From an uncultured Acidobacteriia bacterium (GTDB taxonomy: Bacteria > Acidobacteriota > Terriglobia > Bryobacterales > Bryobacteraceae): a stretch of DNA of 64,000 bases. A model generated the notes under the pieces. It searched no databases and had not been told where the DNA came from. It was given only the letters and a program-made list of their open reading frames with translations. The position numbers and the translations under genes were made by a program. The stretch is from NCBI GenBank assembly GCA_903923395.1, contig CAIXXM010000030.1, positions 1-64,000 on the forward strand, in the 5' to 3' direction. This document shows positions 8,460 through 17,507 of this stretch, in pieces (the stretch's first letter is position 1; each line of letters starts with the position of its first letter).

Positions 8460-9278
8460 TCAGGCCCGCAGCAGCGCCAGACCCATCGCGATATCCTTCA
8501 AACGCTGCACGGGGTCAGATGCTTCCCGCTCAATCGAGATCGGGCCGTTGTAGCCAATGGCTTTGAGCTTGGCAACAAAGCGGGGAATTCCCACCGCACC
8601 CTGACCCAGCGGCTGCTCTTCGCCCAGCGCGCCGGGAACGTCTTTCGCGGGCCAGTTGCCATCTTTGGCATGGACAGTGAGAATGCGCGGCCCCAGGATA
8701 TCGAGGGCCTCAATGGGGTCGCCAGTGCCATAAAGAATCATATTGGCCGGGTCGAAGTTAATTCCGAGGTTCGCCCGGGCTGTGTCATCCAGAAAATGTT
8801 GCAGGACGGCAGCCGGTTCCTGCCCGGTCTCCAAGGCAAAGGTCTGGCCGTGCGCGGCCGCGTGATCGCAAATGCGGCGCACCATCTCACGTACTGCGAG
8901 ATAGTCGGGGTCGGTAGGTTCTTCCGGAACGAAACCAATGTGCGTCGCAATACCCGGTGCGCCCAGGACCGCAGCAAAATCGCTCACGGCAATCGTGCGG
9001 GCTTCCCGCTCCTGGCGGGTGGCGGGAGGAATAAAGCCTACGGTCCGCTGTACGGTCGGAATATCTGCATAATCCTCGCCGTTGTAGGCTGCAAAGACGG
9101 TGAACAGCTTGAACTCCGCGGCGTGCAGGGCATCGCGCCACGCTTGCGCGCAGGAAAGATCCAAATCCCCTGGAATTCCCAGTTGTCCGCTCTGGAAGCC
9201 GAGGGCTTTCAACTCCGCCAGAGTCTCGCGCGGGTCGCGGCCCGCCCAGAACATCACACCAATCTCAAAAGGGTTCAT
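8460..9278 (-). CDS. Sugar phosphate isomerase/epimerase family protein (TIM barrel)
   Basis: 272 residues from ATG at 9278, which overlaps the oxidoreductase stop as ATGA (an ATG 9 bases upstream also exists). The xylose-isomerase-like TIM barrel shows candidate metal ligands in LETGQEP, INFDPANM, VHAKDGNW and SIEREA, in the expected order. Members isomerise or epimerise ketoses or myo-inositol derivatives, often with a Gfo/Idh/MocA dehydrogenase, exactly the partner encoded upstream. A cytoplasmic sugar or inositol catabolic step is likely; the substrate cannot be told. Confidence 0.85.
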   Translation of the reverse strand: MNPFEIGVMFWAGRDPRETLAELKALGFQSGQLGIPGDLDLSCAQAWRDALHAAEFKLFTVFAAYNGEDYADIPTVQRTVGFIPPATRQEREARTIAVSDFAAVLGAPGIATHIGFVPEEPTDPDYLAVREMVRRICDHAAAHGQTFALETGQEPAAVLQHFLDDTARANLGINFDPANMILYGTGDPIEALDILGPRILTVHAKDGNWPAKDVPGALGEEQPLGQGAVGIPRFVAKLKAIGYNGPISIEREASDPVQRLKDIAMGLALLRA

Positions 9279-10255
9279 CGCCGGCATTCTCTTTCAATCC
9301 ATTCCGCCAGACGGATCGCCTGCGCCGATTCTTCGGGCGGGCACAACGTTGGCGCGGTTCCATTTTTCAAGCATTGCGCGAAGTAACTCAACTCGGCGGC
9401 AAAGGGGTCGCCGGAATCCAGAGAAACCTCTTCTTCCGTGCCTGCTTCGGTGTAGCGCTTCATCACGCCGCCGTGTTTCCAGTCATATGTAGCGGCATCT
9501 GTACTCACCGTGAACTCCATCGCGAACGGGTAGGCCTGTTTGTGGTGCCAGCCGCCCGTAACGAAGACAGAACCGCTCCCGTCGTATTGCAATTCCGCGT
9601 GGGTCACATCGATGCCGCGTGAGAGATCCCGATGGCCTGAGCCGCGCACGCCCGAAGGCATGCCCCACAGGGAGATGCAGTAATCCAGATCATGGATCAG
9701 AAGATCAAGCAACGCGCCGCCGCTCTTGGCAGGGTCAGTCAGCCAGGTGCTCCAGGCCGGGGCCGCGCACCTGCGCCGGAACAATGCCGTTCGCGAGGGG
9801 CCGAATTGTTTGAGTTCCCGGGCCAGTGCTTTGTATTCCGCAATGAAGCGGAGCACCTGCCCCACCATCAAGGTCTTGCCTTTTGCGGCAGCGGTGTTCA
9901 CCACACGGTCGGCGGTGTCGGAATCCAGCGCCAGAGGCTTTTCAAGAAACACATGACGGCCCTCATTCAGTGCGCTGGCCGCTGTATCCGCATGCAGATG
10001 CGTGGGCAGGCAGATGTCGATCACATCGAGCGATGTATCGGCCAGCATATCCGCGAACGACGTGTACTTCGCAATTTCCTTGAAGTCGAAGGTCGAAGCC
10101 GCACCCTCGAGGTTGCCGCCCACACCACTCAAATCACCGGAAAGCTTCTTCGGATCAGAACTCATCACCGCGGCAACAGTGACATCCGCAATGCTCTGCC
10201 ATGCCTGTAAATGCATGGCTCCCATGAAACCAAGACCTGCTACGCCAACGCGCAT
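9275..10255 (-). CDS. Gfo/Idh/MocA family oxidoreductase
   Basis: 326 residues. The N-terminal Rossmann motif is MRVGVAGLGFMGAMH (GxGxxG), followed by DVIDICLPTHLH and the family hallmark EKPLAL near residue 105. The C-terminal alpha/beta domain holds the substrate (conserved HDLDYC segment). It would oxidise or reduce a sugar or cyclitol using NAD(P). It sits 4 bases after the FHA-phosphatase gene and overlaps the isomerase-like gene, so the three are probably co-transcribed, with the last two forming a catabolic pair. Confidence 0.88.
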   Translation of the reverse strand: MRVGVAGLGFMGAMHLQAWQSIADVTVAAVMSSDPKKLSGDLSGVGGNLEGAASTFDFKEIAKYTSFADMLADTSLDVIDICLPTHLHADTAASALNEGRHVFLEKPLALDSDTADRVVNTAAAKGKTLMVGQVLRFIAEYKALARELKQFGPSRTALFRRRCAAPAWSTWLTDPAKSGGALLDLLIHDLDYCISLWGMPSGVRGSGHRDLSRGIDVTHAELQYDGSGSVFVTGGWHHKQAYPFAMEFTVSTDAATYDWKHGGVMKRYTEAGTEEEVSLDSGDPFAAELSYFAQCLKNGTAPTLCPPEESAQAIRLAEWIERECRR

Positions 10256-10259
10256 AAGA

Positions 10260-11906
10260 CTATGCTGCCACCCGCCGCGCCACGATCAACGTGATGTCGT
10301 CTCCCTGCGGACGCCCCGCGGTAAATTCCGCCAGCGCTTTGTTGACCTCTTTGACGATTTCAGCCGCAGGTTTATCGCGGTGTTTCGACACCACTTCGCC
10401 CAAACGGTCTGTCTCGTACTCTTCCCCGGTGGGATCCGTCGCTTCCGTCACGCCATCACTGTAGATGACGAGCGTATCGCCTTCCGCCAAGCCCGTCTTG
10501 TATTCCAGGTATTCGATGGAAGGCAGAATCCCCAGCACGGGTCCGCCGCCCTTCACCAACTCCACCATGCCGTCTTTCCGGATAATCAGTGGCGGGTTGT
10601 GGCCAGCGTTGCAGAAGGCCAGTTCTTCGGATTCTCCATCGAGAATACAAAAGAACAAACTGATGAACCGGTTCGAAGGGCAATTGGCGGAAGTGATGCG
10701 GTTCAGCCGTGTCATCACGAAGGCCAGATCCTTCGGCTCATCGATTAAGACCTGCATGCGGGCCTGCAGACCCATCATGAGCAGGGACGCGGGCATGCCC
10801 TTGCCGGAGACATCGCCCAGTGCCATGGCGACGCGTGAGGGTGGATAAGGGAAGAAATCGTAGTAGTCACCGCCCACGGTGCGGCAGGGTGCGTTGAAGC
10901 CGGCAAGGTCCAGACCTTTGAGCTCCGGCGCGCCTGCGGGAAGAATGCCCTGCTGAATTTCGGCAGCCTGCTCCAAATCGCGGGCCAGCAACTGTTTGGC
11001 CTGTTCAATTTCCGCCAGGCGGGTGTGTTCAATGCGAATGGCGGCAACGTTGGCCATCACGGTCAACAGGTTCAGATCATCCACGGTGAATTCCCGCATC
11101 AGTGAGGGAGAATCCACGTAGATGATGCCGATGATCTGGTCGCGGGTCTGCAAAGGCACGGCAATCAGCGTGCGGATGTGCTGCTCGACAATGCTGCGGC
11201 GCTCTTTGAATGCATCGTCAATCGAAGTGTCCCGGACCAGCACCGATGCGCCGGTATTCAGCACCTTGTCGCGCACGGTGGAACTGATGCGGAAGCCTTC
11301 GCCTTTATTCGCGCGGACGATCAGATCGCCGTCCTCGAGCGTCATCAGGACACCACGGTCGGCCTTCACGGCGGAAATGGAGAGATCGAGAATAAACCGG
11401 AATAATTCCGGCAGCGGGCGGTGTCCGGCCAACTCATTGCCGGCCCGGATCAGCGCCGACATGTGCGAAGAGCCAATGCTCTGCGAATCCCCATGCGTGG
11501 ATTCGCTCTTGATCACGCCTTCGAGGTTCGTGATGACCGTTTGCGGACCCAGTGGAATATCCACGTCCGCGTTGGGATCAAACACGACAACCGGCTTCGA
11601 GAGCTTGGAGGTTTGGCCGTCAAAAATAAGAATCAGGTGTCCTGCGGTAATGCGGTCACCGGGTTTGAGAGGTGACCGCTCCGTGATTTTGACACCATTC
11701 AGCAGCGTGCCATTCTTGCTGCCGAGGTCGAGCAGCGCCCACGCATCTTCGCCATCATACTCAAAGCAAAGGTGTTGCCGCGAGAGCCCCGAATCATCTG
11801 GAAAGCACAACTCGGTAACGCTTGAGCGGCCAAGCGAGATTCGCTCCCCTTCGAGAGTAATGGTTCTACTTTTTCCGTCCGGCGAAAGGATCTGAAGTTG
11901 GCGCAT
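10260..11906 (-). CDS. FHA-GAF-SpoIIE (PP2C-type) serine/threonine phosphatase
   Basis: 548 residues in three modules. An FHA domain (residues 20-95; LGRSSVTE, LSRQHLCF, SKNGTLLNG) binds phosphothreonine peptides. A GAF domain (about 150-310) senses a ligand. A C-terminal SpoIIE/PP2C domain (about 330-548) has GGDYYDFF, GDVSGKGMPASLLM and YSDGVTEATDP carrying the metal-binding aspartates. It has no signal or membrane segment, so it is a cytoplasmic regulator that probably dephosphorylates an anti-sigma-factor antagonist or a Ser/Thr kinase target. No partner kinase is in the window. Confidence 0.9.
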   Translation of the reverse strand: MRQLQILSPDGKSRTITLEGERISLGRSSVTELCFPDDSGLSRQHLCFEYDGEDAWALLDLGSKNGTLLNGVKITERSPLKPGDRITAGHLILIFDGQTSKLSKPVVVFDPNADVDIPLGPQTVITNLEGVIKSESTHGDSQSIGSSHMSALIRAGNELAGHRPLPELFRFILDLSISAVKADRGVLMTLEDGDLIVRANKGEGFRISSTVRDKVLNTGASVLVRDTSIDDAFKERRSIVEQHIRTLIAVPLQTRDQIIGIIYVDSPSLMREFTVDDLNLLTVMANVAAIRIEHTRLAEIEQAKQLLARDLEQAAEIQQGILPAGAPELKGLDLAGFNAPCRTVGGDYYDFFPYPPSRVAMALGDVSGKGMPASLLMMGLQARMQVLIDEPKDLAFVMTRLNRITSANCPSNRFISLFFCILDGESEELAFCNAGHNPPLIIRKDGMVELVKGGGPVLGILPSIEYLEYKTGLAEGDTLVIYSDGVTEATDPTGEEYETDRLGEVVSKHRDKPAAEIVKEVNKALAEFTAGRPQGDDITLIVARRVAA

Positions 11907-11959
11907 GAAAGTCCGTTAGGCCATTATGCTACGCCGTCTGTTGAAGACGCAGGCCGCAG

Positions 11960-12163
11960 CTATTCGCCCTTCGGACGGTTCTTGGATCCTGGTGGTCTGC
12001 CGCGCTTCTTCGGCGCGTCTTCCTTCTTCGCAACAGCGGCAATCCATGAGGGAGGCCGCCCGCGGCGCTTCTCTCCGGCCGCCATCCGTTCCAGGCTAAG
12101 AATAGCTTCGGTGACACGATCGTGTTCTTCCCGAAGTTCCCTGAGCATTTTCTCGATGTCCAC
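11960..12163 (-). CDS. Small AT-hook protein
   Basis: 67 residues. The first 30 form an amphipathic helix (MDIEKMLRELREEHDRVTEA), possibly a coiled-coil dimer. Two AT-hook cores follow, RRGRPP near residue 34 and KKRGRPPGSKN near residue 53. AT-hooks insert Arg-Gly-Arg into the minor groove of AT-rich DNA, so a nucleoid-associated or regulatory role is likely. It precedes the FHA-phosphatase gene by 53 bases on the same strand. The AT-rich stretch just upstream (about 12208-12240) may hold its promoter or an autoregulatory site, which is inference. Confidence 0.75.
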   Translation of the reverse strand: MDIEKMLRELREEHDRVTEAILSLERMAAGEKRRGRPPSWIAAVAKKEDAPKKRGRPPGSKNRPKGE

Positions 12164-12237
12164 GCATTAAAGCTTACACCCAATCTTTTCAGCAGGAGTG
12201 AGGCTGGTTAATTTTTATTACAAATATTTTGAAAGTT

Positions 12238-13878
12238 TCAGCGCGGCGAGCGCAGTTCCTCCAGTTGCCTGCGGCACTGTTGCGCCTCCGGGGCAAGCCG
12301 GCAGGCGACACCAAACTGCGTCAGCGCCTCTTTGCTAAAGCCCAGATTCTTCAGCGCTAGACCGAACAAATATTGGGCAGGATAATCGGCTGGCGCGGCA
12401 TGCGCAGCCTTCTCCAGATGCAGCCTGGCCTTTGCATATTGCTTCAGATCGAGATAAGTGGAGCCGAGATCCCTGCGTGCCAGCGTGTTGCCCGGGTCCC
12501 GCGCCAGGAGTTGTTCGAGTTGTGCCACGGCCTGCCTGGTGCGGCCCTGCGCTAGTGCGAAGACGGCATCCTCGTACATCCGGAACTCGGGCAACCGGTC
12601 TTTCAAATCCGCCCCTGAGCCGCTTCGAACAGTACCCGCCGGTCCGGTGGAGAGATAACCGAGGGAGTTCAACAGCACCCGGTTTTGTTGCACGGCTGGC
12701 GCGGTCGCCACCGGCTTGTTGGTTGCGAGTAACTGGTGCAACTGGTTCCGCATTCCCGTGGCCAGTTTGGTCTGTGCCGCGATGGTGTTGTGCAACTCGC
12801 CGGGATCCTGCGCCAGGTTGTAAAGTTCCGGTTTGGGACTCTCCACGTATTTCCAGACGCCCTGCCGCAGCGTTCGCACCGGGGCCCAGCCAAACGAATC
12901 CTGCGCGTGGACCGTCTCGCCGAAAACCACGCGGCTCAATTCCTGCAGGAACGAGGTGCCTGCGAATGATGTGGGCTTGGCGATCTTCAGAACGTCCAGC
13001 AGCGTGGGTGCCAGGTCAATCAATCCCACCGGCATTTCCACCCGTTCCGGCCTGTTGATTCCCGCCGGCCAGTGGATCACGAGCGGCACATGCAACGTCG
13101 CCTCATAGGCGAAGTAGCCGTGGCTGTACTCGTCGTGTTCGCCCAGACTCTCGCCGTGGTCTGACGTGAGAATGACGATGGACTTCTCCCAAAGCCCCAT
13201 CGATCCCAGGGTCTGTCTGAAACTGCCGAGCACCTGATCCACATACGCCAGTTCGCCATCGTAGCCGCCCAACCGGTAGGGCTTGTGCATATCGTAGAGG
13301 TGAATGAAGGCAAAGACCGGCTGACCGTTGTTCTGCCGCAGCCATTGCAGCGCCGCACGGGTGACCAGCGGAGCATCACGGCGGTCTTTCCCCGCATTTG
13401 GTCCATTCACGGCTCCACCAAAGAAGACGGAACCAGACAACGGGGAAAACGCCGTGTAATGAAACGGACTGTCATAGAAATCGAAGCCCTGGTCAAGCCC
13501 CATTTCCTGTTCGAGAAACACACTGCCGATAAAGGCACCCGTCTTGTAACCGTTGGCCCGTAACACTCCCGCCAGAGTTGTCGCGCCTGCCGGGACCTTT
13601 TGTGCATTCTCCTGTATCCCGTTGGCAAACGGATACGTCGAGGTCATCATCGATGTGTGGGACGGTAAAGTCAGCGGGACCTGTGCGTCCGCATTCGCGT
13701 AAACCGTGCCATGCTGGGCGTAGCCGTCGAGACCGGGCGTAGAGATTTTCCTGTAGCCATAGGCGCTCAGATGATCTGCCCGCAAGGTGTCCACGGAAAT
13801 GAGAATCACAGGTGGTCCGGCAGCCACTCCACAGAGTGGAACCGCCATGAGAAACAATAGAAGTCTGGCCCGGTGCAT
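12238..13878 (-). CDS. Sulfatase-like hydrolase/transferase with C-terminal TPRs
   Basis: 546 residues from ATG at 13878 (MHRARLLLFLMAVPLCGVAAG is a signal peptide; another ATG lies at 13899). The alkaline-phosphatase/sulfatase fold shows ISVDTLRADHLSAYGY, TSDHGESLGEHDEYSHG and metal ligands. The active-site segment is VPLTLPSHTS: the position that holds a Cys or Ser in formylglycine sulfatases (C/S-x-P-x-R) is Thr, and the Arg is His. It is therefore more likely a Thr-nucleophile phospho- or phosphodiesterase or transferase than a true sulfatase. Residues from about 430 form TPR helices. It diverges from the phosphodiesterase operon with about 9 bases between starts. Confidence 0.85.
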   Translation of the reverse strand: MHRARLLLFLMAVPLCGVAAGPPVILISVDTLRADHLSAYGYRKISTPGLDGYAQHGTVYANADAQVPLTLPSHTSMMTSTYPFANGIQENAQKVPAGATTLAGVLRANGYKTGAFIGSVFLEQEMGLDQGFDFYDSPFHYTAFSPLSGSVFFGGAVNGPNAGKDRRDAPLVTRAALQWLRQNNGQPVFAFIHLYDMHKPYRLGGYDGELAYVDQVLGSFRQTLGSMGLWEKSIVILTSDHGESLGEHDEYSHGYFAYEATLHVPLVIHWPAGINRPERVEMPVGLIDLAPTLLDVLKIAKPTSFAGTSFLQELSRVVFGETVHAQDSFGWAPVRTLRQGVWKYVESPKPELYNLAQDPGELHNTIAAQTKLATGMRNQLHQLLATNKPVATAPAVQQNRVLLNSLGYLSTGPAGTVRSGSGADLKDRLPEFRMYEDAVFALAQGRTRQAVAQLEQLLARDPGNTLARRDLGSTYLDLKQYAKARLHLEKAAHAAPADYPAQYLFGLALKNLGFSKEALTQFGVACRLAPEAQQCRRQLEELRSPR

Positions 13879-13887
13879 CTGATTCCG

Positions 13888-15786
13888 ATGATCGTACATT
13901 TCCCTGCATACATTGGTCCCGGTGCCGGATTCGCGTTCGCGGGTTCACTGCTGAGTGTGATTGTCAGCTTCTTCGCAGGGATCTTTTCCTTGGCCCTCTG
14001 GCCCTTTCGAGCCGCCCGCCGCATCCTTCGCCGCCAACGGAACAAGCAACACGCAAAAGTGCGCCGTCTGATCTTTGTTGGCCTCGATGGGCTCGACCCC
14101 AGGCTGACGGACCAATATATGGCGGCGGGACTACTCCCGAACCTCGAAAAGCTGCGCGATACCGGCACTTATTCCCGGCTTCGGACCACTTATCCGGCGC
14201 TGTCTCCCGTGGCATGGTCCACGTTTGCGACAGGCGTCAGCCCGGCGAAGCACAATATCTTTGATTTCCTTAACCGCAGCTTAAAGAATTACGCCCCGGA
14301 ACTCGCGCCTTCCATCGTGCGGGAACCCCGCAACCGCTGGAGCCGACCCTTTGCGGAATCGCGCCGCAGGAGCCAGAGTTTCTGGAAGATCCTGGCGGGC
14401 TATGGCATCCAGAGCACCGTGCTGCGGGTCCCTATCAGCTTTCCGCCGGAGGAATTCGACGGACGCATGCTCTCCGCCATGTGCACACCGGATCTCAAAG
14501 GGACGCAGAGCAGCTTTTCGCTGTTCAAGACCGGCAGTGCGGGGCAGGAACGGACCGGCGGTTCGCAATACCCGTTGTTTCCAGATGGCGAGTTGTTGCG
14601 GGGAGTTTTGGAGGGTCCCGGCGGGATGCCGGGGATCGCGTTTACTTTGCATCCCGGCACCGGGCAATTGCAGATCGGCAAGCAATCGATCACGCTTGCA
14701 GAGGGCGTCTATTCCGATTGGGTCCGTCTCAAGTTCCGGCGGGGTTGGGTGTCGGTTACGGGAATAGCGCGCTTTCTGTGGCGCGGCGGGACACTGTACG
14801 TTACGCCTATACAGATTGATCCTGAAGCGCCCGTGCTCCCCGTCAGCCATCCGCCCTTCTTTGCCAAGTATCTCTCCAAACTCCTGGGCCCATTTGCCAC
14901 GCTGGGAATGGCCGAAGACACCTGGGCGCTGAATGAAAACGCTATCTCCCCAGACGACTTTCTACAGCAGGCTTACCTGACGCTCGCCGAGCGCGAAGCG
15001 ATGTTCACCAACGCCTTGGACCGCAATCGCAATGGCGTGATTGCCTGTGTTTTCGATACGCCCGACCGGGTGCAACACATGTTCTTTCGGGATTTGGATC
15101 AGGCGCCCGGCAGTGCTGTGCTGCGCGACCTCTATCAGCGCATGGATCGCATTGTGGGCAAGACCATGCAACACAGCGGCCCGGATTCCGTCGTAATCGT
15201 GCTCTCAGATCATGGCTTCTGTCACTTCCGGCGCTCGGTCAACCTCAACCGCTGGCTGGTCGAGAATGGCTACATGCGGCTGCACCAAGATGGCAGCATT
15301 GACTGGCCGAATACACGCGCCTACTTCGTCGGTCTGGCGGGCCTTTACATCAACCAAAAGGGCAGGGAAGCACACGGTACGGTAAAAGACGCGGTTGCCT
15401 TGGCCCATGAAATCGCAGCGCGACTCACTGGCCTGTTAGACCCCGAACACAACGCCGTTGCCATCCGGCAGGCCTGGCTGAGCCGTGATCTTTACCAGGG
15501 GCCGTATCTGGATTCGGCGCCGGATCTGATCATTGGTTTTTCCGAAGGCTACCGGGCAGCGTGGGATGCCGCCACGGGCAAGCCCGGGACAAACGTGTTC
15601 GAAGACAACAACAGGCACTGGTCGGGGGATCATTGTGTCGACCCTTCGCTGGTTCCCGGTGTCCTGTTCAGCACGCGCAAGTTCCACGTTGCGCAACCGG
15701 GAATCGAAGATATGGCGGCCACCGCGCTGGACCTCTTCGGTGTGCCGCGCCCGCAATGGATGGAGGGCCAGAGCATATTCCGGTAA
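13888..15786 (+). CDS. Membrane-anchored alkaline phosphatase superfamily protein (type I phosphodiesterase-like), first copy
   Basis: 632 residues from ATG at 13888 (a GTG at 13873 is possible). An N-terminal hydrophobic segment (YIGPGAGFAFAGSLLSVIVS onward, residues 6-38) anchors it, followed by a basic patch RRILRRQRNK. The catalytic domain has the metal ligands FVGLDGLDP, DRVQHMFF, LSDHGFCHF and GDHCVDPSLVPGV, and the nucleophile region ALSPVAWSTFATG with Ser where nucleotide pyrophosphatases often have Thr. It likely cleaves or transfers a phosphoester at the membrane. It heads a chain of overlapping genes and is paralogous to the next one. Confidence 0.85.
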   Translation: MIVHFPAYIGPGAGFAFAGSLLSVIVSFFAGIFSLALWPFRAARRILRRQRNKQHAKVRRLIFVGLDGLDPRLTDQYMAAGLLPNLEKLRDTGTYSRLRTTYPALSPVAWSTFATGVSPAKHNIFDFLNRSLKNYAPELAPSIVREPRNRWSRPFAESRRRSQSFWKILAGYGIQSTVLRVPISFPPEEFDGRMLSAMCTPDLKGTQSSFSLFKTGSAGQERTGGSQYPLFPDGELLRGVLEGPGGMPGIAFTLHPGTGQLQIGKQSITLAEGVYSDWVRLKFRRGWVSVTGIARFLWRGGTLYVTPIQIDPEAPVLPVSHPPFFAKYLSKLLGPFATLGMAEDTWALNENAISPDDFLQQAYLTLAEREAMFTNALDRNRNGVIACVFDTPDRVQHMFFRDLDQAPGSAVLRDLYQRMDRIVGKTMQHSGPDSVVIVLSDHGFCHFRRSVNLNRWLVENGYMRLHQDGSIDWPNTRAYFVGLAGLYINQKGREAHGTVKDAVALAHEIAARLTGLLDPEHNAVAIRQAWLSRDLYQGPYLDSAPDLIIGFSEGYRAAWDAATGKPGTNVFEDNNRHWSGDHCVDPSLVPGVLFSTRKFHVAQPGIEDMAATALDLFGVPRPQWMEGQSIFR

Positions 15787-17507
15787 TTCTCTCGTTGCTG
15801 CTTGCACTCGCTCTGGCCGCTTGCTCGCGTCCCGTGCATCCAAAAACCGTCGTTCTGGGTGTGGATGGCATGGACCCGAACTTTGTCCTCGCTCATTGGG
15901 CAGCACTTCCGAACCTGCACCGGCTGCGAACCTTCGTACCGCTGCGGACCACGAATCCTCCGCAAAGTCCGGTGGCATGGTCTACGTTTTCGACAGGGCT
16001 GCCTCCCGCGGAGCATGGCATTTTCGATTTCGTTCACCGCGACCCGGAGACGCACGCTGCATTGTCTTCCTTCGGCACGGCTGAGCCACCACGTTTCCAG
16101 ATTCCATTGGGTCCATGGGTACTCCCCCTGACACCGGCCCGAACTGTATCCTTCCGCCGTGGGCTTACGTTCTGGGAATTACTCGCCCAGGCGGGCATTC
16201 CCGTCGCCCTCTACCGCATGCCCGCCAACTACCCGCCTGCTCCGGTCGGAGAAGCCCTTGCCGGAATGGGCACGCCCGACCTGGAAGGCACCTTTGGGAC
16301 GTTCACCCTCTACACGGATGATCCAGTAGTGCCCTCGCACGATGTATCCGGCGGCCGGTTTATTCATGTGGAACTGCAAGGCGGGCATGTGGAGCTTCCC
16401 ATACAGGGTCCGCCCGACCCTTACCGTCGCGATCATCGCCCGTTGGGTGCCGCGATCGCTCTCGATACCGACCCGATGGCATCCCTGCTCCACATCCGTA
16501 CGGCAGAGCGTGGGTATCTGTTGCAACAAGGCGAATGGTCCCCTTGGATTTCCATAAGAATCGGGCCGGTACACGGCGCTTTCCGACTGTACGCCGCTTC
16601 CGTACACCCCACGCTCCGGCTCTACCGCTCCCCTTTGCAGATTGACCCGTCTCACCCCGATCTCCCGATCTCACAACCGCCCGCACTTTCCGCGGACTTG
16701 CACCGTCTTGCCGGGGGCTTCTATACACAGGGCATTCCCGAAGATTCCTCCGCCGTCCGGCAAGGCGCATTGACGCTGCCGGAGTATCTGACGCAGTCCG
16801 AAGTGGTGCAGGCAGAGACCCGCCGTCTGCTGGATATCGCGCTGGACCGGTTTCACTCCGGGTTTCTGTTCTTCTACTTTTCAGAGATCGATCAGGACGC
16901 ACACCTGCTCTGGGGCCGTGATGACGAAGCATTGCTGAAGACGTACCAAGCTGTAGACCGGTCGATCGGGCATGTTCTGGACCGGCTTCCCGGTGCTGAT
17001 GTGATTGTGATGTCTGACCATGGCTTTGCGCGCTTCGATACCGCTGTCGATCTGAATGCCTGGTTCCGCGCGGAGCATATCCCCGCGCAGGCGATGGGGC
17101 TGAATGCGGTTTACCTGGAACACCGTGAGGCCGCGCCGCAGATTATGCAGAGATTGCTGGACTGGCGCGATCCAGTCACGGGCAATCCGGTGATCACCAG
17201 CGTCGCGCAGGTCCCGAAGTCCTGGTCGAAATACGCGCCGGATCTGACCATCGGTTATGCGCCCGGTTACCGCGCGGCTTGGGAGACAGCGATGGGAAAT
17301 ACTGGGACTGTGGCTCTTCGCGCGAATGCAGATGCATGGCAGGCCGACCACTGTATCGACCCCGCGGCAGTGCCTGGCGTTCTGTTCACCAACCATGTGG
17401 TTTCGCAAGCCCCGGGTTTGGAGGACCTGCCGGTAACCATAATAAGGGGTTATGGTGTTAGCCATCCCGGCGCGATGAAAGGAAAACTGTTGTGGCAAAG
17501 TCGGTAA
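15756..17507 (+). CDS. Alkaline phosphatase superfamily lipoprotein (type I phosphodiesterase-like), second copy
   Basis: 583 residues from ATG at 15756, overlapping the previous gene by 31 bases. The leader PVILSLLLALALAAC has a lipobox (LAAC), so it should be a lipoprotein, unlike its membrane-anchored paralogue. The same motifs appear in order: VLGVDGMDPNF, the nucleophile region QSPVAWSTFSTG, SEIDQDAHLLW, VMSDHGFARF and ADHCIDPAAVPGV. A tandem pair of phosphodiesterase-like enzymes, one anchored through a helix and one through lipid, suggests successive steps on an envelope polymer. The open frame continues upstream but has no leader there. Confidence 0.84.
   Translation: MDGGPEHIPVILSLLLALALAACSRPVHPKTVVLGVDGMDPNFVLAHWAALPNLHRLRTFVPLRTTNPPQSPVAWSTFSTGLPPAEHGIFDFVHRDPETHAALSSFGTAEPPRFQIPLGPWVLPLTPARTVSFRRGLTFWELLAQAGIPVALYRMPANYPPAPVGEALAGMGTPDLEGTFGTFTLYTDDPVVPSHDVSGGRFIHVELQGGHVELPIQGPPDPYRRDHRPLGAAIALDTDPMASLLHIRTAERGYLLQQGEWSPWISIRIGPVHGAFRLYAASVHPTLRLYRSPLQIDPSHPDLPISQPPALSADLHRLAGGFYTQGIPEDSSAVRQGALTLPEYLTQSEVVQAETRRLLDIALDRFHSGFLFFYFSEIDQDAHLLWGRDDEALLKTYQAVDRSIGHVLDRLPGADVIVMSDHGFARFDTAVDLNAWFRAEHIPAQAMGLNAVYLEHREAAPQIMQRLLDWRDPVTGNPVITSVAQVPKSWSKYAPDLTIGYAPGYRAAWETAMGNTGTVALRANADAWQADHCIDPAAVPGVLFTNHVVSQAPGLEDLPVTIIRGYGVSHPGAMKGKLLWQSR

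Noticed and set aside
15561-15755. Longer N-terminus for the second phosphodiesterase-like protein
   Set aside because: The extra 65 codons lie inside the previous gene and lack a leader; the lipoprotein signal begins just after 15756.
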